The notes: generated by a model from the letters alone, not told the origin. 33,295 nt of DNA from Hyphococcus sp. (GCA_021776395.1 JAJFFZ010000089.1:1-33295), one strand, 5' to 3'; shown: positions 8,268 to 18,058, counted from the first letter of the stretch. Numbers and translations: made by a program.

Positions 8268-11200
8268 GTGAAATTTACCAATGTCCGCCTTGTCGGGTTT
8301 AAGTCATTTGTGGAGCCGACGGATTTTGAAATCCGCGACGGGCTGACCGGTATTGTCGGCCCGAACGGTTGCGGCAAGTCGAACCTGCTGGAAGCGATGC
8401 GCTGGGTGATGGGCGCCACCTCGGCCAAGGCGCTGCGCGGCGACGGCATGGATGCGGTAATCTTTTCCGGCACCTCGATGCGCCCTTCGCGCAATTGGGC
8501 CGAAGTCATTTTAACACTTGATAACGCCGACCGCACGGCGCCGGCTGAATATAACGAACATGCCGTACTCGAAGTCTCGCGCCGCATCATCCGCAAGGAT
8601 GAGGGCACGCAGTCGCTCTACCGCATCAATTCAAAAGAAGTGCGCGCCAAAGACGTGCAGCTGTTGTTTGCCGACGCATCCACGGGCGCCAACTCGCCGG
8701 CGCTGGTGCGCCAGGGGCAGGTCGCCGAACTTATCAGCGCCAAGCCGCAAAACCGCCGCCGCCTTTTAGAAGAGGCCGCTGGCGTTACCGGCATTCACTC
8801 GCGCCGCCATGAGGCGGAGTTGCGCCTGCGCGCGGCGGAGCAAAACATTGACCGCCTCGATGATGTCATCTCCGAGTTGGAAACTCAAAAGGGCGCGCTC
8901 GCGCGCCAGGCACGCCAGGCGACACGCTATCGCAATGTCTCCGGCGACATTCGCCGCACCGAAGCAATGTTGTGTTACCTGCGCTGGCGCGAGGCGGTGG
9001 ACGCACAGGAAAAAGCCGCCGCCGGCCTCAGCGAAATTTCCGGACTGATTGAAGAAACCGTGCGCGTCGCCGCTGCCGCAACAACGGCGCAGACAGACGC
9101 CCATGCCGCGCTCGAACCGTTGCGTCTTGCAGAGGCGCAAGCCGCCGCCGCGCTTCACCGCCTGACTGTCGCGCGCGAAAATCTCGACGATGAAGCCGCG
9201 CGCGCACAGGCGGAACTGAACCGCCTTGGCGGCGAGATCGTTCGTCTGAAGGAAGACACTGCGCGCGAAAACGACCTGCGCGAAGACGCCGAAAAAGCTG
9301 CTGCGGCGCTCACGCTTGAACAGGGCGAGCTTGCCTCGCGCGAGACCTCCGAGGCTGACCGTCTGGCTGAGGCCGAAGCGGTAAAAGCCAAAGCCGCCGC
9401 CGCGCTGGAACACATTGAGCGCGCCTTTGACGAAAAAAGCGCCGAGGCTGCGGAATTTGAAGCCCGCCGCCAGACGCTTAACGCCAATATCGCTGGCGCT
9501 GAGAGCCGGCTTGCAAAAATCGCTAACCAAATCGCCGCCTTCCGCGATGAGCGCAAGCTAATCGAGCCGACGCCGGAACAGGCGCGCGCGCTGGAAGAGG
9601 CGCATGCGAAATTTGCCGCCACTGAGCAAGCCGTCCACGCCGCCGAGGCCGCGCATCACCGCACCGAAGAAGAGCGCGCCGCCGCGGAAGGCCATGAAGG
9701 CGCGTTGCGCGGGCCATTGCGCAGCACTGAGCAAAGCCTCACCGAAATCGGCGCCGAGCGCGAAGCCTTACGCAAAGTTCTGGCTACGGACGATAGCGAC
9801 GAATGGCAGCCGTTGATTGAACTTGTCGCCGTTGACCCGGGCTATGAAAACGCGCTTGCCGCCGCGCTTGGCGACGACCTAGGCGCGGCGACCGATGATG
9901 CGGCGCCCGCGCACTGGTCGCGGCTGGGTGAGACGTCTGGCGAGATGGCGCCAGCGATATTGCCGCCCGGCATTCGCCCGTTAAGCGATTTTGTCCGCGC
10001 GCCCGCACAGCTCACGCGCCGGCTCGCTTCCATCGGCGTTGTCGATACGCATGAAGGCGCGCGCATTTGCGCTGCGTTAAAGCCCGGCTGCCGTCTGGTG
10101 TCGCGCGATGGGGATTTGTGGCGGTGGGACGGTTTTGTCGCCCATGCCAATGCAAAAACCGCCGCCGCCATCCGGCTCGAACAACGCAACCGGTTGCTGG
10201 TTTTGGAACGCGACTTTAACGCCGCCGAAGCTGGCGCCGCCGCCGCACGCCAGGCCCATGAAGAAGCCGCCAATGCGCTCAAAGCGAGCCAGGCGTCTGA
10301 GCGCGAAGCGCGCCAGTTATTTTCCGATACGCGCCGTGCGCTCGATGCGGCGCGCGCCGCACTGTCCGGGCTGGAGCGCGAACATGAACGCGCCGCCGCG
10401 CGCATTGGTTCAATTGACGAGACCTTAGCGCGGCTTGTTGAAGACCAGGGCGAAACCGAGGTCGCCCATCGCGGCCTGATTGACGACCGCGCCGCCCTGC
10501 CCGACGCAGAACGAATTTCCGAAGCCCTCGCCGCTATGCGCGACGATGTCGCCGCCGCCCGAACGACGGCCGGCGAAATGCTCGCGGCCTATAACGATAT
10601 CGCCCGCGAAGCGCAGATGCGCGCCGAGCGACTTGGCGAACTTGAGCGCGAACAGGCCTCGTGGGCGCAGCGCAGCCAGACCGCGCGAGACCGCATCAGC
10701 GAGCTTGAAACCCGGCTAAGCGAGGCCGTCGCCGCCCATGAAATCGCTGAACAGGCGCCGGCGGAAATTGACGAAAAACGAGGCCGCCTGCTCGACCAGA
10801 TTGCCATCGCCGAGACCCGACGCAATGACGACGCCGATGCGCTCGCCACCGGCCAGCAATTGGCTCAGGACACAGACAAAGCCGCCAAGGCCGCCGACTA
10901 TGAGGCCGCCGAAGCGCGTGAAGCGCGTGCAAGACTGGAAGCCCAGGCCGAAGCCGCCGCAGAGCGCGTTGAAGAGGCCGCATCCATCGCCAACGAGACT
11001 TGCGAATGCGCGCCGGAGGAATTGCTCGGCGTCGCCGAACACAAACAAGGCAAAGACATTCCCGCCCGTGATGATATTGAACGCAAGCTGGAGCGCTATA
11101 AGCGCGAGCGCGAAAATCTCGGCGGCGTTAATCTGCGCGCTGATGAAGAATTAAAAGAGGTTGGCGAGCGCCTCGAGGAGTTAGGCGTTGAGCGCGAAGA

Positions 11201-11744
11201 TTGCGAGAGCGCAATCCGCAAATTGCGCGCTGCAATTGGCGGTCTTAACCGTGAAGCCCGCCAGCGCCTGCTCGATGCATTCGAGACCGTCAACACGAAT
11301 TTCGGCGACCTGTTCAAGCGCCTGTTCAATGGCGGCCAGGCGGAGTTGCGCCTGATCGACGCCGAAGACCCGCTCGACGCCGGGCTTGAAATTTACGCCT
11401 CGCCCCCGGGCAAGAAGCTCGCCTCAATGTCGCTGATGTCTGGCGGCGAACAGGCGTTGACGGCGACGGCGCTGATCTTTGCGGTGTTTATGGCCAATCC
11501 GGCGCCGCTCTGCGTCCTCGACGAGGTTGATGCGCCGCTTGACGACGCCAATGTCGAGCGCTTCTGCCGCCTGTTGCACGAGATGGCCCAGGAGACCGAC
11601 ACCCGCTTCATCATCATCACCCACCACGCGCTGACCATGTCGCGGATGGACCGGCTTTACGGTGTCACCATGATCGAACGCGGCGTCTCGCAACTGGTCT
11701 CGGTCGACCTCACCAAGGCCGAGCAGTTGGCAGCGGCGGAGTAG
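8268..11744 (+). CDS. smc: Chromosome segregation protein SMC
   Basis: GTG start KFTNVRLVGFKSFVEPTDF; Walker A GPNGCGKSN; long coiled-coil arms; hinge region; C-terminal signature LMSGGEQALTATALIFAVFMANPAPLCVLDEVDAPLDDANVERF. Confidence 0.95.
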   Translation: MKFTNVRLVGFKSFVEPTDFEIRDGLTGIVGPNGCGKSNLLEAMRWVMGATSAKALRGDGMDAVIFSGTSMRPSRNWAEVILTLDNADRTAPAEYNEHAVLEVSRRIIRKDEGTQSLYRINSKEVRAKDVQLLFADASTGANSPALVRQGQVAELISAKPQNRRRLLEEAAGVTGIHSRRHEAELRLRAAEQNIDRLDDVISELETQKGALARQARQATRYRNVSGDIRRTEAMLCYLRWREAVDAQEKAAAGLSEISGLIEETVRVAAAATTAQTDAHAALEPLRLAEAQAAAALHRLTVARENLDDEAARAQAELNRLGGEIVRLKEDTARENDLREDAEKAAAALTLEQGELASRETSEADRLAEAEAVKAKAAAALEHIERAFDEKSAEAAEFEARRQTLNANIAGAESRLAKIANQIAAFRDERKLIEPTPEQARALEEAHAKFAATEQAVHAAEAAHHRTEEERAAAEGHEGALRGPLRSTEQSLTEIGAEREALRKVLATDDSDEWQPLIELVAVDPGYENALAAALGDDLGAATDDAAPAHWSRLGETSGEMAPAILPPGIRPLSDFVRAPAQLTRRLASIGVVDTHEGARICAALKPGCRLVSRDGDLWRWDGFVAHANAKTAAAIRLEQRNRLLVLERDFNAAEAGAAAARQAHEEAANALKASQASEREARQLFSDTRRALDAARAALSGLEREHERAAARIGSIDETLARLVEDQGETEVAHRGLIDDRAALPDAERISEALAAMRDDVAAARTTAGEMLAAYNDIAREAQMRAERLGELEREQASWAQRSQTARDRISELETRLSEAVAAHEIAEQAPAEIDEKRGRLLDQIAIAETRRNDDADALATGQQLAQDTDKAAKAADYEAAEAREARARLEAQAEAAAERVEEAASIANETCECAPEELLGVAEHKQGKDIPARDDIERKLERYKRERENLGGVNLRADEELKEVGERLEELGVEREDCESAIRKLRAAIGGLNREARQRLLDAFETVNTNFGDLFKRLFNGGQAELRLIDAEDPLDAGLEIYASPPGKKLASMSLMSGGEQALTATALIFAVFMANPAPLCVLDEVDAPLDDANVERFCRLLHEMAQETDTRFIIITHHALTMSRMDRLYGVTMIERGVSQLVSVDLTKAEQLAAAE

Positions 11745-11752
11745 AAAAATAC

Positions 11753-13294
11753 TCAGTTTGCTGATTGCATTATAGCGCCCTGCCTGTTCAGGGCGGACAA
11801 CTCTTCTCTTTGGAAGGCTTTGCCTCCTTTAATCACGAGACGGATGCTCTCATAAGCGGTAATATCTTCAAGCGGGTTTTGGTCCAACAATAATAGATTG
11901 GCGCGCTTGCCTTCCTCAATACCGCCGACTTGATCTGCAATCTTAAACGCGCGCGCATTATTGATTGTCGCCGCCTGAAGCACCTCCAATGGCGTAAGCC
12001 CGAAGCGCTCCATCGCGCGCATCTCGAGATAACCGTTCAGACCCGGCGGATTGGAGAATGTCGGACTTGACGGCGAATCGCTTGCCAGTAACAACAAGCC
12101 GCCATGCTCGTTGAGATATTCTGCGACTTGCCCAATCCGGCGCATCGCCGTTTCAGACGTCTCTGCATCACCGCCGGTTGGCGCATGCCCCAAAAACGCC
12201 TCCACAATATCTGGATTTGAATCCAGCCGTCTCTTCATCAACGCCCGAAACCACGCGCCATCTTCCGACTTATGCCAGTTGATCAATTTCTGTGGCAAAC
12301 TATGTGCAAGTTGCTCCGTATCAAGAAAAGCGGAGTCAAAAGCCCGTATCTCACCTTCAATGACCTGGCTAGTAAGTTGAACGCCAACGCCATTTTCCAT
12401 AATGCGTTCAAGGATAAAAATAACACCCTCTGGAAGTTCTTCTTCACTATTGAATTCTTCCCAATGCCAAAGGCCGTGTGCAATCACGTCAAGCTTGGCG
12501 GCGGCGGCCTGTCGCCATGCAGCCGTCGTGTTGCCGTGCATCACATGCACAAGACCGTTTTTCGCTGCAAGCTGTTGAATTTCACCGGTCAATTTATCAC
12601 TAGGCGTCGGCCAATCGAACAACCCGCCAAATCCGGACTCATGAAAAGTTTTTACGCAACGTGCATTCGTCTGTAACACTTTCTGAATCACAGCCACGGG
12701 CGTATGTTGCTTCAAATCGATTGTGCTAGGAATGTCCTCTTCCTGCCCTTCATCATAGATGAAATAGGGTGAAGAAAATTTTTGGCCTTCAGGCGTAAAC
12801 GCCATCCCATAGCCGTTCGCCAAGTTCAAGCGCTTACAATATATGAGATCGGGATAATCTTCTGATGCGCGCCATTGGCTGGCTGTTTCTTCCGACTGAG
12901 CGAGATCTACTAACGTGGTGAAACCAAAATATAAGTAGCTGTAAGGTTCCTGATCATAAAACGCGGCAACCAGTTCCGGGTGGGCTTCTGCATGATCGTC
13001 GCGCAACCCGGCATCGCCCCGTAAATGGACATGAGAATCGATCAGCCCGGGCGTCAGGTACTTTCCGCTCCCATCAATAGTCTCAACAGCTTTAATCGCT
13101 TTGTCATAAGAGATGCGCGCAATCACGCCGTCCTGTATCAGCACGTAAACCCCTGCAGTCTCGTGCGGCGCTACCGGCGAGATCAGCGTGACGTTTTCAA
13201 CGACCGTCCCTCTCTCAACGATTTCAGGCGGGGCTGAGCAGCCCGCAGCAGCCAACACTATAGCCACAAGCAAGGCGCCTACACTGTTTTTCAT
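11753..13294 (-). CDS. Secreted/lipoprotein amidohydrolase-family metal-dependent hydrolase
   Basis: Lipoprotein signal VLAAAGCSAPPEIVE; YLTPGLIDSHVHLRGD HxH motif; LASDSPSSPTF; ATINNARAFKIADQVGGIEEGKRANLLLLDQNPLEDI. Confidence 0.9.
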   Translation of the reverse strand: MKNSVGALLVAIVLAAAGCSAPPEIVERGTVVENVTLISPVAPHETAGVYVLIQDGVIARISYDKAIKAVETIDGSGKYLTPGLIDSHVHLRGDAGLRDDHAEAHPELVAAFYDQEPYSYLYFGFTTLVDLAQSEETASQWRASEDYPDLIYCKRLNLANGYGMAFTPEGQKFSSPYFIYDEGQEEDIPSTIDLKQHTPVAVIQKVLQTNARCVKTFHESGFGGLFDWPTPSDKLTGEIQQLAAKNGLVHVMHGNTTAAWRQAAAAKLDVIAHGLWHWEEFNSEEELPEGVIFILERIMENGVGVQLTSQVIEGEIRAFDSAFLDTEQLAHSLPQKLINWHKSEDGAWFRALMKRRLDSNPDIVEAFLGHAPTGGDAETSETAMRRIGQVAEYLNEHGGLLLLASDSPSSPTFSNPPGLNGYLEMRAMERFGLTPLEVLQAATINNARAFKIADQVGGIEEGKRANLLLLDQNPLEDITAYESIRLVIKGGKAFQREELSALNRQGAIMQSAN

Positions 13295-13774
13295 GCCACC
13301 CCCTCTCCATCGGCCAAGCGTTTTGGTATCTCACAATTTCTATCCCCGCCAGCCGGCCGGTCGGACGCAAGGCTCGTTTGGACGCTTTTCCGGTTGAGCT
13401 AGCACAAGAATAAGCGCCTTAAGCTTGGCGATGGATCTTTCGTAGCTGGTTTAGGGCTGTATTCGCTTCTCCGGTTTTCATGAAGTGTTTATAGCCCAGC
13501 AATGTATCGCGAATAGCTGTTCTCAATTGCCCGCGCATGATGCCGGTTAGAAATCCTGGAGACAGTCTGTAATCGACAATCTGATACATTAACGCGTCTT
13601 GCGCCGTACGACCCGGCCACACGCCAAAGGTCGCCAGCATTTGTTTTGAGTAAAAATTTCTTCCATAGGTAAACTTCGTATGCATACGACATGCTCTCGT
13701 TCAGCTCAATAATCCGTTCCCAGACTTCCACATTTTTCAGCCGCCGGCAGTGTCGGTCAGCGCCGAAGCCTGCG

Positions 13775-14147
13775 CTTTTGCGGCCGATGCTGTTGGTGTC
13801 CAAAACGCCGGTGATAGATTGGGCCGCTGCGAATGAGTTCCTGCCGGACTGGAGGAGAATGCTTTCCCTTGAAACGCGCGCAGTCTATCGCGTCGCCTGG
13901 GAGCCCGTGATGGTTGATGCGGTTCGGCGCGGCGCTGGATTGGCGCTGTTGCCGTGTTGCCTGGCGATGCGGAACCAACCTTACGGCGCACGCCGACCGA
14001 CCAGCCCTGGCCGACATCGCCTTTGTGGATGGTTATCATAGGGACGCGCGCAAAAGCCCCTTACTGCGCGCATTCCGGATTTTCACAGAGGACGCTCTCA
14101 AGGCGCAAAAGCCGTATTTAGAGGCTACTTCAAACGATCAATGCTAG
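13775..14147 (+). pseudogene. LysR-family regulator C-terminal remnant with frameshift
   Basis: One frame reads VYRVAWEPVMVDAVRRGAGLALLPCCLAMRN; the continuation LADIAFVDGYHRDARKSPLLRAFRIFTEDALKAQKP is in another frame. Together they look like a LysR substrate-binding domain tail; there is no HTH N-terminus. Confidence 0.6.
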
Positions 14148-14157
14148 CCGGAGATCG

Positions 14158-14373
14158 TTATTCTTCCGGCTTCTTCGCTCTACGAGAAGAAAACCCGAAC
14201 GCCAGATACAGCGGGCAAGTTCCGACAAGGCTGGTCAACAGAAAAATCACAGCGATAACGCCAAGAACGGATGCGGCCAAACCGTCTATGCGGCCGGTAA
14301 AATAAAAATATGCGACCGCCGCCGCAAAAACTAATCGCACCAGCCTGTCTATCGCGCCCATATTGGCTTTCAT
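14158..14373 (-). CDS. DUF2892 (YgaP-type) inner membrane protein
   Basis: MKANMGAIDRLVRLVFAAAVAYFYFTGRIDGLAASVLGVIAVIFLLTSLVGTCPLYLAFG; GGGAG ribosome-binding-like sequence upstream. Confidence 0.85.
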   Translation of the reverse strand: MKANMGAIDRLVRLVFAAAVAYFYFTGRIDGLAASVLGVIAVIFLLTSLVGTCPLYLAFGFSSRRAKKPEE

Positions 14374-14410
14374 AATCCGCACTCCCTTTTGTCACCGCGA
14401 CGATGCGCTT

Positions 14411-14500
14411 TTATGTCAACATGTACATGGTAACGCCAATAGCGGCCGCGATTGCAAGGCATATGAGGCAAATCAAAACAAACTTGATCGAATTTGGCAT
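14411..14500 (-). CDS. Tiny single-transmembrane peptide (29 aa)
   Basis: Reads MPNSIKFVLICLICLAIAAAIGVTMYMLT*, a single hydrophobic helix, with ttgggag about 8 nt upstream of the ATG. Just upstream of and co-directional with the DUF2892 ORF. Confidence 0.4.
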   Translation of the reverse strand: MPNSIKFVLICLICLAIAAAIGVTMYMLT

Positions 14501-14738
14501 GACCATACTCCCAAGGCCGCTGACGCGCATCATACAAGCTGCCGCACGAGCCGGGCAACAGCGCTTCCCCGCATCGCATGGCAGCCGCCGCGGCGTCTCG
14601 CCGCGCTATACTTCAGCGTTGAAAATCAATACCTTACTGTGAAAATCCGTCGCTTGACGCTGCGTTGCGGCGCCGGTATGGTCCGCGCGATTTCGAGGGG
14701 CGCGAGCGTTCGTTTCGCGCCTGTTTTCGGGCAGTTTG

Positions 14739-15020
14739 ATGGCGCGTAACGCCGACAAAAACCAACCGCCTCCGCTGGATGCGTTTTCGGACCGACTTGA
14801 CGCAATGCGCGGCGAGGACGACCCGGAAACGCCCAAACCAAGCGGCGCGGCTTGGGGACGGGCGATGCGCGCATCGTCAGACTTGCTGGCCGGCATCTTT
14901 GTCGGCTCTCTGCTCGGGCTTGGGCTCGATCGCCTGTTAGGGTCGGAACCATGGTTCCTTCTCGCCGGCATCGGGCTTGGATTTGCGGCCGGACTGCGAA
15001 ACCTTTCGCGGTCTTTATAG
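14739..15020 (+). CDS. atpI: ATP synthase F0 accessory protein AtpI
   Basis: Acidic/Pro-rich N-terminus then MRASSDLLAGIFVGSLLGLGLDRLLGSEPWFLLAGIGLGFAAGLRNLSRSL, typical of AtpI; located directly upstream of atpB. Confidence 0.85.
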   Translation: MARNADKNQPPPLDAFSDRLDAMRGEDDPETPKPSGAAWGRAMRASSDLLAGIFVGSLLGLGLDRLLGSEPWFLLAGIGLGFAAGLRNLSRSL

Positions 15021-15021
15021 C

Positions 15022-15060
15022 GCCAAAGCATAAAATGAGCTTTTCATTTTATGCTTTGGC
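15022..15060. repeat. Perfect inverted repeat, 17-bp arms, 5-nt loop, between atpI and atpB
   Basis: gccaaagcataaaatga-gcttt-tcattttatgctttggc; the arms are exact reverse complements. Confidence 0.95.
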
Positions 15061-15216
15061 AAGGCCGCCCGTTTTGCGGTCTTTGGCCGCCGCGCCTTAT
15101 GGCGCGAAAGCCTGCGTGGCGCTTGAACGCCCAACTGTCATCCTTATGACCGTTGGCATAAAAAGAAACGCGATATCGTCCGACAGCGGACGACCATCGC
15201 AAGACGGGAAGTGAGC

Positions 15217-16008
15217 ATGTACGGATTTCGCGCCGAAGGCCCGATGGAGCAGTTTGAAATCATTCCGATTTTTTCCCTGCCCACGGGGTCAAACCTGCTG
15301 GCTTTCACCAATTCAGCCCTGTGGATGGTGATCGGCACTAGCGCGATCATTGTCTTCTTCTTTGCCGCAACCCGGCGCGCGGCGCTGATCCCCGGACGGC
15401 TCCAGTCTATGGCGGAAGTGTTCTATGAATTCGTCTCCGATCTGGTGCGCGACACGATCGGGCCGGAGGGACGCAAGTTCTTCCCTTATGTGTTCACGCT
15501 CTTCATCTGGATTTTAGTCTCCAATCTATTTGGCCTATTCCCCTCGCTCCCCGGCGTTCCGCACGGTCTGCACACATTCACGCCCACCAGCCATCTGATC
15601 GTCACGCTGGCGCTGGCGATGCTGACCATCTCGATTGTGATCATTTATGGGTTTTGGAAAAATGGGCTTGGCTTTTTAAAGCTTTTCTGGCCACCTGGCC
15701 TACCCTGGCCCATGTATATCCTCATCCCGGCTATTGAAGTAATATCGTTCCTTTCACGACCCTTAAGTCTTGCTATTCGTCTTTTCGCCAATATGTTCGC
15801 CGGCCACGTGATCTTGAAACTGTTTGCAGGCTTCGTAGTCTCACTGCTCAGCGCCGGCGGCGCGGTGATGTTGTTCGGGATTGCGCCGTTCTTTGGCGCG
15901 ATTGCGGTCACCGCATTGGAATTCCTGGTTGCCGTGCTTCAGGCCTATGTCTTTGCTGTGCTGACTTGCATATATCTCAACGACGCGGTCCACGCCGCTG
16001 ACCACTAA
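15217..16008 (+). CDS. atpB: F0F1 ATP synthase subunit a
   Basis: PLSLAIRLFANMFAGHVILK and ALEFLVAVLQAYVFAVLTCIYLNDA motifs of subunit a. Confidence 0.96.
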   Translation: MYGFRAEGPMEQFEIIPIFSLPTGSNLLAFTNSALWMVIGTSAIIVFFFAATRRAALIPGRLQSMAEVFYEFVSDLVRDTIGPEGRKFFPYVFTLFIWILVSNLFGLFPSLPGVPHGLHTFTPTSHLIVTLALAMLTISIVIIYGFWKNGLGFLKLFWPPGLPWPMYILIPAIEVISFLSRPLSLAIRLFANMFAGHVILKLFAGFVVSLLSAGGAVMLFGIAPFFGAIAVTALEFLVAVLQAYVFAVLTCIYLNDAVHAADH

Positions 16009-16087
16009 CAAATTTCCCGCGCGGGCTTTAAAGAGCCAACCGCGACATCGGGACCAACGGCTCAACGATATTTTAGGAGTGATAAAA

Positions 16088-16315
16088 ATGGACGCAGAAG
16101 CAGCAAAACTCATTGGCGCAGGCCTGGCCTCAATCCCGCTAGCCGGCGCCGGCGTCGGCCTTGGCCTGATCTTCGGCAACTTCCTGTCGGGCGCCTTTCG
16201 CAACCCGTCAGCAGCGGCCGCCAACCAGCCAACCATGCTTCTCGCCTTCGCGCTGACCGAATTTACCGGTCTTCTCGGCTTCGCGATCGCGATGATCATT
16301 CTCTATACGTTCTAA
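16088..16315 (+). CDS. atpE: F0F1 ATP synthase subunit c
   Basis: MDAEAAKLIGAGLASIPLAGAGVGLGLIFGNFLSGAFRNPSA...LLAFALTEFTGLLGFAIAMIILY; conserved Glu in the second helix. Confidence 0.96.
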   Translation: MDAEAAKLIGAGLASIPLAGAGVGLGLIFGNFLSGAFRNPSAAAANQPTMLLAFALTEFTGLLGFAIAMIILYTF

Positions 16316-16351
16316 GCGACTTATCTCGCTGACTAAAAATAGGAGAAGACC

Positions 16352-16930
16352 TTGTCCGTCTTCGCTATCGTTACAAACGCAGCGGCAGCCGCAGAAGAGG
16401 CCCAAGCCCATGCGGCGGAGGCGTCTTCCGCCGGCCTGCCGCAGCTAGACCCCGCCTGGTGGCCGAGCCAGCTGTTCTGGCTGGCGATCACCTTCGGCAT
16501 TCTTTACTGGCTGATGACGACGCGGTTCTTACCCGCTATCGCCGGCGCCATTGAAGAACGCCGCGACCGCATCGCCGATGATCTCGATCAAGCCGGCGAC
16601 TTCAAACGCCAGGCCGAAGACGCCGAGAGCGCCTATAATCAGTCGCTTGCGGACGCCAAAGCCAAAGCCCAGGCGATCGCCGCCGACACTCGCACGGAGA
16701 TGGACAACGAAATCGCTGCTCTACAGGCCGAGACCGACGCAGAACTCGCCAAGCAGGTGGCTGCGGCCGAGACGCGCATTGGCGAGATGAAAGCCGCAGC
16801 CGCAACAAAAGTCGGTGAAGCGGCGGCGCAAACCGCGCGCGCGGTGGTTGAAACGCTGATCGACGAGGCGCCGACCGAGGAAGCCGCCAGCCGCGCTGTC
16901 GCTGACGCTGCGGCCCGGCCCGAAGGATGA
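16352..16930 (+). CDS. atpF2: F0F1 ATP synthase subunit b'
   Basis: TTG start; LPQLDPAWWPSQLFWLAITFGILYWLM TM segment then a long Ala/Glu-rich helix; position in the atp cluster. Confidence 0.92.
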   Translation: MSVFAIVTNAAAAAEEAQAHAAEASSAGLPQLDPAWWPSQLFWLAITFGILYWLMTTRFLPAIAGAIEERRDRIADDLDQAGDFKRQAEDAESAYNQSLADAKAKAQAIAADTRTEMDNEIAALQAETDAELAKQVAAAETRIGEMKAAAATKVGEAAAQTARAVVETLIDEAPTEEAASRAVADAAARPEG

Positions 16931-16934
16931 ACCG

Positions 16935-17492
16935 ATGATCTCTTTGACAAGCCTTGCAGTTGCCGCCGCCGAAGGCGCCGCGGAAGCGCATGAAGCCAGC
17001 GGCGGACTTCTTCAGGACGTCTCGTTTTGGGTGACGCTTGCCTTCATTATAGTCATCGCCATTTTCGCGCGCGCCGGAATGCACACAATGATCGGCTCCG
17101 GCCTCGACAAACGCGCACAAAACATCGCCGATGAAATCAACGAAGCCCGGCGCATGCGCGAAGAAGCGCAAGAGCTGCTGGCACGCTACCAACGCCGCCA
17201 ACACGAAGCCGAAAGCGAGGCGACCGCGATTATCGAACAGGCGAAAAAAGACGCCAAGCGGATGACCCTTGAGGCGCGCGAGAAAATTGAGGCGCAGATG
17301 GAGCGCCGCGCCAAGGCCGCTGAAGACAAGATCGCCAGAGCCGAAGCGCAAGCCTTGTCGGAAGTGCGCGGCCAGACCGCCGATCTCGCCATCGCTGCGG
17401 CGCGCACTATCATAAAAGAGCGCATGGATACCGGCGCCCAGTCCGCCTTTATCGACCGGGCGATAGCCGATGTTCGCAACAAGCTGAATTAA
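16935..17492 (+). CDS. atpF: F0F1 ATP synthase subunit b
   Basis: SFWVTLAFIIVIAIFARAG TM then a long helix DKRAQNIADEINEARRMREEAQELLARYQRRQHEAESEA; follows b'. Confidence 0.92.
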   Translation: MISLTSLAVAAAEGAAEAHEASGGLLQDVSFWVTLAFIIVIAIFARAGMHTMIGSGLDKRAQNIADEINEARRMREEAQELLARYQRRQHEAESEATAIIEQAKKDAKRMTLEAREKIEAQMERRAKAAEDKIARAEAQALSEVRGQTADLAIAAARTIIKERMDTGAQSAFIDRAIADVRNKLN

Positions 17493-18058
17493 TGGCGGCT
17501 ACGTCCTCCGGCCGGGAAATAGCGCAAGCCGTTCACGCATTCTGGTTTGAAGAAGCAACGCCCGAACAGTGGTTCGTCCGCGACCCCGCTTTTGATAAAA
17601 CCATATCCGAACGCTTTGGCGCGGCGCACCAAGCCGCGTGCGAGGCACGTCTCAACGACTGGCAAACATCGCCGCTCAGCGCTCTGGCGCTAATCCTTCT
17701 GCTCGATCAATTTTCCAGAAATCTCTATCGCGACGACGCGCGCGCCTTTGCGCAGGATGCGCTCGCGCTTGAGGCTGCAAAACATGCGCTCGCCCAAGGC
17801 TTCGACCAGCAACGCCCGGACAGAGAAAAAGCCTTTTTCTATATGCCGTTCATGCATTCAGAAAATCTTACCGCACAGGAACAATCCGTCGCCCTGTTCA
17901 AGACCAATCAGCCCACCAGCGATAATCTTCGCTATGCTGTCGAGCACCATGAGATTATCGCGCGGTTCGGACGCTTCCCGCATCGCAACCAAGTGCTGGG
18001 CCGAGCCTCAACACCGGAAGAAATCGCTTACCTCGACGCCGGCGGATTTAATCCGTAG
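17492..18058 (+). CDS. DUF924 family protein
   Basis: VHAFWFEEATPEQWFVRDPAFDKTISERFG, LILLLDQFSRNLYRDDARAFAQD, FFYMPFMHSENLTAQE and GRFPHRNQVLGR are DUF924 hallmarks. Confidence 0.92.
   Translation: MAATSSGREIAQAVHAFWFEEATPEQWFVRDPAFDKTISERFGAAHQAACEARLNDWQTSPLSALALILLLDQFSRNLYRDDARAFAQDALALEAAKHALAQGFDQQRPDREKAFFYMPFMHSENLTAQEQSVALFKTNQPTSDNLRYAVEHHEIIARFGRFPHRNQVLGRASTPEEIAYLDAGGFNP

Noticed and set aside
8766-9530. 254 aa minus-strand ORF within smc
   Set aside because: Antisense shadow of the coiled-coil coding sequence; no recognisable motif.
13419-13803. Two overlapping minus-strand ORFs (88 and 104 aa) as real genes
   Set aside because: They overlap in different frames, with no clear family or upstream signal; more consistent with decayed sequence.
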